Assembly: GCA_012512605.1 (NCBI GenBank) | Contig: JAAZDX010000053.1 | Location: 1 to 8,700 of the forward strand | Length of the DNA stretch: 8,700 nt | Source: Bacillota bacterium | GTDB lineage: Bacteria; Bacillota; UBA4882; UBA10575 | Direction of reading: 5' to 3' | Part shown: positions 1 through 5,329 of the stretch, one piece after another | Layout: each line of letters opens with the position of its first letter | Position numbering within the stretch: the first letter of the stretch is position 1 | Translations under genes and position numbers: made by a program | The notes under the pieces: generated by a model | Database searches by the model: none | Seen by the model: only the letters and a program-made list of their open reading frames with translations | Told to the model about the DNA's origin: nothing

Positions 1-1
1 G

Positions 2-718
2 CAAGCTTACGACTTTTTAGTTTTACACCGGGAATATGGCTGTACTTTGCAGATGGGCGGCGATGACCAATGGTCGAATATCCTGGCGGGGACCGATCTG
101 ATTCGGCGGTTGGAAGGAAAAGAAGCTTTCGGTTTAACGTGGCCGTTGTTGACGACGGCCAGTGGTAAGAAGATGGGCAAGACCGAAGCTGGGGCGGTAT
201 GGCTTGATCCCGCAAAAACCACACCCTTCGACTTTTATCAATACTGGCGGAATACCCACGATGATGACGTAGGACGCTTTTTAGCCTGCTTTACTTTCCT
301 GCCAATGGATGAGGTGAGAAGGCTTGGTGCCTTACGCGACCGGGAGATCAATGAAGCCAAAAAGATCTTGGCCTTTGAAGTAACCAAGCTGGCCCATGGT
401 GAGGAAGAAGCCCGGAAGGCGCAAGAGACGGCTGAGCGTCTGTTTGCGGACGGGGGCCAGGGCGGCGCGGCTGTGCCCGTAACTAAGCTGGAAGGGGCTG
501 CCTATCCCGAAGGGATTTCCCTCCTCGACCTCTTGGTCCAGACGGGATTGGTCTCTTCCAAAAAGGAAGGGCGGCGTTTGATTGACCAAGGAGGACTACA
601 GCTTGACCAAAAACCCGTTACCGAAGTGGGCATGGTGATTCAACCCCAGGATTACCAGGAGTCCGGGTTACTTTTGCAAAAAGGGAAGAAAGTCTTCCAT
701 AAAGTGGAGTTCAATTAG
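2..718 (+). CDS. tyrS: Tyrosyl-tRNA synthetase, 3' part (5' end outside window)
   Basis: The product is the cytoplasmic enzyme that charges tRNA-Tyr with tyrosine using ATP. The frame is open from the first base, so the N-terminal half, including the HIGH motif, lies outside the window. Visible are the active-site stretch QMGGDDQWSNI at the start and the KMSKS-class signature in its usual TyrRS form, KMGKT, encoded at about 170-184. The alpha-helical anticodon-binding region follows. A C-terminal S4-like RNA-binding domain (from about base 515) carries the typical GLVSSKKEGRRLI segment and ends in FHKVEFN. This domain order is that of bacterial TyrRS. The stop codon TAG (716-718) lies inside the left arm of the downstream terminator. 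Identification is secure; only the missing 5' end is uncertain. Confidence 0.96.
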   Translation, partial: QAYDFLVLHREYGCTLQMGGDDQWSNILAGTDLIRRLEGKEAFGLTWPLLTTASGKKMGKTEAGAVWLDPAKTTPFDFYQYWRNTHDDDVGRFLACFTFLPMDEVRRLGALRDREINEAKKILAFEVTKLAHGEEEARKAQETAERLFADGGQGGAAVPVTKLEGAAYPEGISLLDLLVQTGLVSSKKEGRRLIDQGGLQLDQKPVTEVGMVIQPQDYQESGLLLQKGKKVFHKVEFN

Positions 719-743
719 GGGCCGAATGGTCCCTAATTTTTTC
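713..743 (+). terminator. Intrinsic terminator of tyrS
   Basis: An 11-bp stem pairs 713-723 with 728-738, with a single G-U pair at 721/730 and a GAAT loop at 724-727. It is followed at once by a T run (737-742). This is a standard Rho-independent terminator. The tyrS stop codon is part of the left arm, so tyrS ends without a separate 3' untranslated spacer. It separates tyrS from the downstream secreted-protein gene. Confidence 0.92.
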
Positions 744-786
744 TACGAACAAAAGGATGTTCCGTAAGAATGTGGAATTAAAAAAG

Positions 787-795
787 AAAGGAGGG
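787..795 (+). promoter_or_regulatory. Ribosome binding site deciding the start of the secreted-protein gene
   Basis: AAAGGAGGG sits 9 bases before the ATG at 805. An earlier in-frame ATG at 757 has only a weak AAAAGG before it, and starting there would put a charged stretch in front of the signal peptide. The start at 805 is therefore preferred. In the 62 bases between the tyrS terminator and this start I see no convincing -35/-10 pair. Confidence 0.8.
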
Positions 796-804
796 ATTAC
801 TCTA

Positions 805-2916
805 ATGAGAAGAACCTGGGGTGTTTTCTTTTTTTGTTTAATGCTACTATTAACTATGCTTTCCCCCCTTGTCGCGCAAGCCAATAGCGATCTCCTGAAT
901 TATCTACCTCTCGGCGCCAATATTATCCAGTGTTTTGCCTTAGCCGAGTTTGATCCGGATGCGGATGGCGAGTATCTGGTGCTTTATACGCTCAAGGATA
1001 ATTACGCCCTTACGCTACTCGACCTGATTGATGGGCGTTACCAAGAGGTCTACTACGTGAACCTCGGGAAGGGGAATAGTAAGACCGGCGGAAAAATGAA
1101 ATTCGGCGAGACCGGTTATTCCTACCGGATCCTCCATCTTGATGACTTGGATGGCGACGGGATCCTGGAATTTTGGACCATCTTTCAACCGGAAGGTTCG
1201 TCGTATGCCGAGTTAACAATGCATAAATACAAAAACAACTGTTATATCGCGGTGTTTACCGCCCGGGGCCAGTATGACCTCCAGTTTATGGACTATGGAG
1301 GTCAATTTGTCGTTCATGAAGTGAATTATCTCGACGGTAAAGCCAACAGCGATCTATTGACGGTGAATAGCCGCGTGTGGGATCTGCGGGATCACCGCTT
1401 GAAAGGCGGGACTGAAGCCTACCAGATGACCCGGGAGGACTACCGGCATTTTTCCCGCTCCCGGCAGCGTCCGGTGCTTTTTGGACCGGAAGCGAAAAAA
1501 GATCGGACCACCTTGTGTTGGGGTAATGCTTTAAACAAATTGGCCGAGGTCCCCTCCGATGTGCGGGCGATTCTACCTTTACTTCCCGGCAGCGCCAACC
1601 TGCTTGAGTGGGAGTCGGATCAGGCCCTGGATGATGATATTGATGAAGAATATGTCTTTACATATCTGATCCCCTCGGCGACCAGTCCCAGTAAAATTTT
1701 GATCCAAGCCGCCATCGCCGATTGGGATTTTGAACGGTGCCGTTACCGGCTGGTGCCGCTGCCGTTTCAAGCCTACGGCCGGGCGCGAGACCAGGAAGGT
1801 TTCTTATATAAGTCGGTTTATATTTTACCGGGTAACGGCCTACACCATCTGGCTTTTTTGGGGAACGGCGCTGAACTGCCCTCTCTAAAGCTGACCATCT
1901 TAAACAATAACGGGCTCTTTATGGAGGAAGCAGCCGTCTTTAACGCCAATTGGCACCTGCAGATGCTGGAGAAATACGAGAACCGGACCCTTAGTTATCG
2001 GGTGATCACGGCCGATCTGGATAAGGGGACCGGGCTTCTGAGAACAAAGGTCTATACGGCCTTCCCGGAAGGGGCCTATCATGAGTTTGGTGCTTTTGTG
2101 CCCGATGAGGAAGAAGTTTTGACGACCAGGAGTTACAAGGAACGTTATTACCATATTGAAGAACCGGTCTGGTATGACGGCGGTTACGAATATCTGCTCT
2201 TTCGGACCTTCCATGAGAAGATCAATCCTTTTGTCAACCGTTTACCCGATGCCAATTTTGCGGGGCCACTCACCGATTATATTTTTAAATACATGACACC
2301 TTTTCGGATCCACCATTGGGTGGTGCGCGATTTGGATAAAGACGGTAAAGAAGAGGCTCTATTGTTAATGCGGACCGACGATGACCTCTGGGGGTGGCCC
2401 GAATACCGGGTTGGTCTCTTGCGACAGGAAAACGGGTGGTTACAACTGCAAGAGCTTGGTCCGGCCTTTTCCAACCTGGGGGAAGGGCAGCCTTCCAGTG
2501 GAGTTTACCTTGCGGATATTCTAGAGGGTCGGGAGTCGGAGATCGTCTTTCTCAATCGGGAATACGACTTGACGACCAGAAGCCGGAAGCTACGGTTGGA
2601 GATCTATGCCAAACAGGGGCCGGTATGGAAACGTGCCCATGAGATGGATCTGGTCTATGATGATCTACGGTTGTGTAAGATCGATGGCGATCTTTGGCTT
2701 TATGGATTTGCACGGGAAGGACAGAATAATGTTGAAGGAACTGTTTATGGTTTTGAGTGGCGTAATGGACGCTTCAATTACCAACAAAGAAATAATGTTC
2801 CCCGGTTCAGTGCCTTTTTGGACAACCTTTCCGTGCAGCGGACCGAGTTTTTAAGCCCCGAGTACATGGTCTTTCCCCCCGTGGCTCAGCAGCCACCAGG
2901 AAATGACCGTCCGTAA
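805..2916 (+). CDS. Secreted protein of unknown function with DxDxDG (FG-GAP/VCBS-like) motifs
   Basis: The product is 703 residues. It starts with a clear Sec signal peptide: MRRTW, a hydrophobic core of about 16 residues rich in Phe and Leu, then a probable cleavage after AQA (residue 26). There is no lipobox and no later membrane segment, so the mature protein is probably released or wall-associated. Calcium-loop-like aspartate motifs occur at residues 50-55 (DPDADG), 114-119 (DLDGDG) and 509-514 (DLDKDG), with a degenerate one near 404 (DLDKGTG). Each is followed by a beta-strand-like hydrophobic run. This pattern is typical of FG-GAP/VCBS beta-propeller repeats, though the repeats here are diverged. 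I recognise no catalytic motif. The short gap to the downstream membrane-protein gene suggests co-transcription. The role is unknown; ligand or polysaccharide binding at the cell surface is only a guess. Confidence 0.85.
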   Translation: MRRTWGVFFFCLMLLLTMLSPLVAQANSDLLNYLPLGANIIQCFALAEFDPDADGEYLVLYTLKDNYALTLLDLIDGRYQEVYYVNLGKGNSKTGGKMKFGETGYSYRILHLDDLDGDGILEFWTIFQPEGSSYAELTMHKYKNNCYIAVFTARGQYDLQFMDYGGQFVVHEVNYLDGKANSDLLTVNSRVWDLRDHRLKGGTEAYQMTREDYRHFSRSRQRPVLFGPEAKKDRTTLCWGNALNKLAEVPSDVRAILPLLPGSANLLEWESDQALDDDIDEEYVFTYLIPSATSPSKILIQAAIADWDFERCRYRLVPLPFQAYGRARDQEGFLYKSVYILPGNGLHHLAFLGNGAELPSLKLTILNNNGLFMEEAAVFNANWHLQMLEKYENRTLSYRVITADLDKGTGLLRTKVYTAFPEGAYHEFGAFVPDEEEVLTTRSYKERYYHIEEPVWYDGGYEYLLFRTFHEKINPFVNRLPDANFAGPLTDYIFKYMTPFRIHHWVVRDLDKDGKEEALLLMRTDDDLWGWPEYRVGLLRQENGWLQLQELGPAFSNLGEGQPSSGVYLADILEGRESEIVFLNREYDLTTRSRKLRLEIYAKQGPVWKRAHEMDLVYDDLRLCKIDGDLWLYGFAREGQNNVEGTVYGFEWRNGRFNYQQRNNVPRFSAFLDNLSVQRTEFLSPEYMVFPPVAQQPPGNDRP

Positions 2917-2941
2917 TCACCAGTAGCGCTAGGAAGGGCGT

Positions 2942-3424
2942 TTGCGTGCCCGGAAACTGGAACGGTGGAACGGAGGAGGGGTGCTCCTGGCTTACCGGTT
3001 GGTCGGGGTTGGTTTATGGCTTCTTTTTCTTCTCATCGTCCCGCGGCGGGAATGGCGCGCTTTATATCCAACCCTCATCTTTACGGCTTTACTGGCGATC
3101 GTTGCCGACCTGTTGGGGGTCGCATCTGGCCAATGGGAATACATCGGGCCGACGACTGGCGGTTTGAGTCTCTGGTCGGATTTGGGTTTTGCCCCCCCAC
3201 AAGGGGGGCTTGCTGTTTATTTGTCGAAACGTTACCCCCGTTGGGCCGGATGGAACTGGCTCTTCTGGATTGGGGCGAACGCCTTGGGGGAAAGGCTCTT
3301 TGTGCGGTGGGGCTTGATCCGCTATCACCAATGGAATTCTTTCAAAGCCAGCCTTTTCTATCTCCCTTTCTTTGCCCTGATTTTTCTGCAGGAGCGGTGG
3401 TGGCGGCAGCAACGGAAAGTTTAA
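2942..3424 (+). CDS. Small multi-pass membrane protein, CBO0543-like
   Basis: The product is about 160 residues with four or five hydrophobic segments: near 14-33, 41-58, around 90, 105-115 and 138-150. The spaced pattern of an aspartate before LGVxSGQWEY (56-67), a YPRW motif, a conserved-looking Glu near GERLF, and GLIRYHQW before the last helix resembles, from memory, the CBO0543 family of Bacillota membrane proteins, whose function is unknown. Start choice is uncertain. TTG at 2942 has AGGAAGGG at 2931-2938, very close to the start. An alternative is GTG at 2981 just after GGAGGAGG, which gives a product 13 residues shorter that begins at the first helix. It lies 25 bases after the secreted-protein gene with no terminator between, so the two are likely co-transcribed. 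The existence of the gene is well supported; the family name is moderate. Confidence 0.75.
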   Translation: MRARKLERWNGGGVLLAYRLVGVGLWLLFLLIVPRREWRALYPTLIFTALLAIVADLLGVASGQWEYIGPTTGGLSLWSDLGFAPPQGGLAVYLSKRYPRWAGWNWLFWIGANALGERLFVRWGLIRYHQWNSFKASLFYLPFFALIFLQERWWRQQRKV

Positions 3425-3633
3425 AGCCGAAACTTAGCGACGGGTCTATCGGCGGACCGAAAGAAAACGGGGGCATTCTGGCGGGACAGAGCTGGACGGG
3501 GATGGAAGATTGTGGTGCCGGAGACAGCCTCAGGATGAAAGGTTGCGGGGACGCACGGGTCGATATGGGCAACAAAGAGGGAACCGTGACCCCAGGAGGA
3601 GCGGTTACGGGTCAAGAATGGAGCACAGGGAAG
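3425..3633 (+). other. Spacer between membrane gene and rsmI, no assigned feature
   Basis: This 209-base spacer is purine-rich and holds no clear promoter or terminator. The rsmI reading frame is open through all of it and back to 2965, with in-frame ATG codons at 3502, 3535 and 3565. The encoded residues are Gly/Asp-rich and look unlike a folded domain. A strong Shine-Dalgarno-like AGGAGGAG (3593-3600) has no standard start codon at normal distance in the rsmI frame. Confidence 0.4.
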
Positions 3634-4536
3634 ATGAATGCGGAATACAGGGAGAGGAATAAAGAGCAAGGTGAACCCGGGGCGACCGGGACTTTGTACT
3701 TAGTAACAACCCCCATCGGCAATCTGGAGGACTTAACTCCCCGGGCGGCCCGGATCTTAAAGGAAGTGGATCTAATTGCCGCCGAGGATACCCGACAGAC
3801 TAGAAAACTCCTGGCGCACCTCGGAATCCAGCAGCGGCTGATCAGTTATTATCGGGAGAGGGAACAGGAAAGAGCTGAGCTGCTACTGGAGTTCCTTGCG
3901 GACGGGGAGAATATTGCGGTGGTCAGTGATGCGGGGACACCAGGGCTTTCCGATCCCGGGGCTGTTCTGGTGGCGAAAGCGGTGGCAGTCGGAATACAGG
4001 TCGTCCCGATTCCGGGGGTCTCGGCTTGTCTGGCGGCACTGGTAGCTTCGGGTTTACCGACCCACCGTTTTGTCTTTGAAGGTTTTTTGCCCCGGAAACC
4101 AAAGGAAAAAAAAGAGCGCCTGGTTGCGTTGGCTGATGAAGAAAGGACGATTGTCCTCTATGAAGCCCCCCACCGTTTAACCGAAACCCTCGGGCTCCTT
4201 GCTGAGCAGCTGGGTCCGGAGCGGCCTGTGGTGATTGCCCGCGAATTAACCAAAAAATTTGAAGAATTCTGGCGAGGTTCCTTGGCGGAAGCGGTCCGGG
4301 TCTGGTCGGCACGGGACGTAAGAGGCGAATTTACACTGGTGTTGGCGGGCCGCCCGCCGGCGGTCAGGGAAGAAGCGGATGCGGCCGCCTATGATCGTTT
4401 TTGCCAAGAAGTACGGCAGCGCTGTGCTACTGGGGAGAAAGCTTCCGCCGTGATTCGCGAGATTGCCCAGCGGGAGAATATTTCGCGGAGCTCCCTTTAT
4501 CAGTACTACCAAAAACAAAAAAGCAAAGGGGAATAA
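3634..4536 (+). CDS. rsmI: 16S rRNA (cytidine-1402-2'-O)-methyltransferase
   Basis: RsmI 2'-O-methylates C1402 in the decoding centre of 16S rRNA using S-adenosylmethionine. With the start used here the product is 300 residues, slightly longer than usual. The tetrapyrrole-methylase fold is evident: LYLVTTPIGNLEDLTPRA (residues 21-38), AAEDTRQTRKLL (49-60), VVSDAGTPGLSDPG (from 96), IPGVSA, the FEGFLPRKPKEK segment, YEAPHRL and ARELTKKFEE. A helix-turn-helix-like C-terminal tail (ENISRSSLYQYYQ) follows, as is usual in the family. The start is not firm. ATG at 3634 has only a weak purine stretch before it, TTG at 3694 would begin at LYLV as in many homologues, and the frame stays open upstream. 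The stop codon lies in the loop of the following hairpin. It is probably distal in the same transcript as the two genes before it. Confidence 0.95.
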   Translation: MNAEYRERNKEQGEPGATGTLYLVTTPIGNLEDLTPRAARILKEVDLIAAEDTRQTRKLLAHLGIQQRLISYYREREQERAELLLEFLADGENIAVVSDAGTPGLSDPGAVLVAKAVAVGIQVVPIPGVSACLAALVASGLPTHRFVFEGFLPRKPKEKKERLVALADEERTIVLYEAPHRLTETLGLLAEQLGPERPVVIARELTKKFEEFWRGSLAEAVRVWSARDVRGEFTLVLAGRPPAVREEADAAAYDRFCQEVRQRCATGEKASAVIREIAQRENISRSSLYQYYQKQKSKGE

Positions 4537-4549
4537 CTCCCCTTTGCTT
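4511..4549 (-). terminator. Intrinsic terminator of abrB, shared with the end of rsmI
   Basis: A perfect 11-bp stem pairs 4521-4531 with 4539-4549 around a 7-base loop. Read on the minus strand, the stem runs into a T-rich tract (complement of 4511-4522, TTTTTT-G-TTTTT), so it is a strong terminator for abrB. Read on the plus strand it is followed by CCTAAATC, without a T run, so termination of rsmI transcripts is probably weaker. The hairpin overlaps the last codons of rsmI, and its stop codon is in the loop. Confidence 0.88.
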
Positions 4550-4590
4550 CCTAAATCGGTAAACATCTGGGATTATGGAAAAGGATGGCT

Positions 4591-4839
4591 TTAGGAGACC
4601 TCTTTCATTGCATCCAAACAATCCTGACAGATGTTTTTTTCCTTGAAATTCCGGACATTATCGGCATTGCCACAGAAGATACAGGCTGGTTCATATTTTT
4701 TGAGAATAATTCTCTCCCCGTCTACGTAAATCTCTAAAGCATCTTTTTCTTCGATGCGTAGGGTGCGGCGTAGTTCGATGGGAATCACAACCCGTCCTAA
4801 CTCATCGACCTTGCGGACGATTCCGGTTGATTTCATCAT
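4591..4839 (-). CDS. abrB: AbrB-family transition-state transcriptional regulator with C-terminal cysteine pair motif
   Basis: The product is 82 residues. Residues 1-50 form an AbrB-type swapped-hairpin DNA-binding domain, with the hallmark STGIVRKVDELGRVVIPIELRR close to Bacillus AbrB and SpoVT. This family binds DNA as a dimer or tetramer at AT-rich sites and controls stationary-phase and sporulation genes. The tail differs from Bacillus AbrB: C53-x2-C56 and C71-x2-C74 form a probable zinc ribbon, an arrangement I associate with clostridial AbrB proteins. The start is the first of two adjacent ATG codons (4839-4837), 8 bases after AAAAGGAGG (complement of 4848-4856); the second ATG is nearly as good. 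The gene is convergent with rsmI and divergent from metG. Which exact paralogue it is cannot be decided here. Confidence 0.93.
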   Translation of the reverse strand: MMKSTGIVRKVDELGRVVIPIELRRTLRIEEKDALEIYVDGERIILKKYEPACIFCGNADNVRNFKEKNICQDCLDAMKEVS

Positions 4840-4888
4840 GATTAATTCCTCCTTTTCCGATAAGTTTCGACAATCACCTACAAGAGTA

Positions 4889-4917
4889 ATTGTACCTTAA
4901 TTTCCAAAGTAAGTCAA
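4889..4917 (-). promoter_or_regulatory. Sigma-A-type promoter of abrB
   Basis: On the minus strand TTGACT (complement of 4912-4917) and TACAAT (complement of 4889-4894) are separated by exactly 17 bases. Each differs from the consensus at one position. Transcription would start near 4882, giving a leader of about 40 bases before the abrB ATG. The AT-rich surroundings would also suit autoregulation by AbrB, which is inference from the family. Confidence 0.8.
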
Positions 4918-4975
4918 TAGTGGGAATAATTAATTTGGGAAAATTTATCAGAGTCGAGTCCGAGGCGTATAAAAC

Positions 4976-5004
4976 TTGACAAACCGATTGACAAAGGGTA
5001 TTAA
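4976..5004 (+). promoter_or_regulatory. Probable promoter of the metG T-box operon
   Basis: TTGACA at 4976-4981 is followed after 17 bases by TATTAA (4999-5004), matching four of six -10 positions. A second perfect TTGACA lies 12 bases downstream (4988-4993); its best -10 candidates (TAGATA at 5012, GATAAA at 5014) are poorer or spaced at 18-20. Either would start transcription shortly before the T-box leader. Three copies of TAGATA (5005, 5012, 5020) fill the start region. Confidence 0.6.
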
Positions 5005-5238
5005 TAGATACTAGATAAATAGATAACCTCAAAAGCGATGATGGGTAGGAGTAGTCTTCCGGAAGCGCAGGCAGCGAGTCGGGATGGTGGGAGCCGACCG
5101 GGGACGGAGCGACGAAGATGGACCCGGAGCAGTGCACTGAAAGGGGAGAAGTCCGCAAGTAGGTGTTCCGGTGGCGCCCGTTAATGCGCAAGGTCAGGGC
5201 TGGTCCCTGTCCGCCAAGTCTCTGTTTTACGGAGAGAA

Positions 5239-5272
5239 TTGGGGTGGTACCGCGGGAGATCCTCGCCCCCAA
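5239..5272 (+). promoter_or_regulatory. T-box antiterminator helix
   Basis: The lower helix pairs 5239-5244 (TTGGGG) with 5267-5272 (CCCCAA). The upper helix pairs 5252-5256 with 5262-5266. Between them is the canonical 7-base bulge TGGTACC (5245-5251) that binds the free acceptor end of uncharged tRNA. Its 3' strand is also the left arm of the terminator, so the two structures exclude each other. Confidence 0.88.
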
Positions 5273-5304
5273 AGCAACGTTCTTTGGGTGGTGAGGTTTT
5301 TTTT
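5261..5304 (+). terminator. T-box regulatory terminator before metG
   Basis: The left arm 5261-5274 pairs with 5282-5296 in 14 base pairs, with one G-U pair and a single bulged T at 5289. The loop is 7 bases, and eight T follow (5297-5304). It forms when tRNA-Met is charged and stops transcription before the metG ribosome binding site. Confidence 0.92.
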
Positions 5305-5329
5305 ACCAAAATTTAAGGAGGAGATTAGT

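Larger units (their letters stand above)
5030..5304 (+). promoter_or_regulatory. T-box riboswitch leader, methionine (AUG) specific
   Basis: This leader senses the aminoacylation state of tRNA-Met and lets transcription continue into metG when the tRNA is uncharged. Stem I is visible: GGGT (5043-5046) pairs with ACCC (5122-5125), closing a specifier loop with AGGAGTA on its 5' side and GAAG-ATG-G on its 3' side. GTC (5054-5056) pairs with GAC (5111-5113) above it. The distal hairpin pairs 5078-5082 with 5094-5098 around GATGGTGGGAG. The specifier is ATG at 5118-5120. The conserved T-box sequence GGGTGGTACCGCG is at 5242-5254, and its UGGU can pair with an ACCA tRNA end, as expected for tRNA-Met with discriminator A. 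The 5' boundary is approximate. Confidence 0.94.

Noticed and set aside
2965..3424. Long open frame overlapping the membrane-protein gene
   Set aside because: Its translation shows no domain or hydrophobic logic, while the other frame has regular membrane helices and a family-like motif pattern. It is treated as a shadow that happens to be in phase with rsmI.
3923..4312. Minus-strand open frame inside rsmI
   Set aside because: It is Pro/Arg-rich and antisense to conserved RsmI motifs, so it is a composition effect.
5171..5329. Upstream in-frame extension of metG through the leader
   Set aside because: It is entirely within the T-box antiterminator/terminator. The ATG at 5330 has its own Shine-Dalgarno and begins exactly at the conserved MetRS N-terminus.
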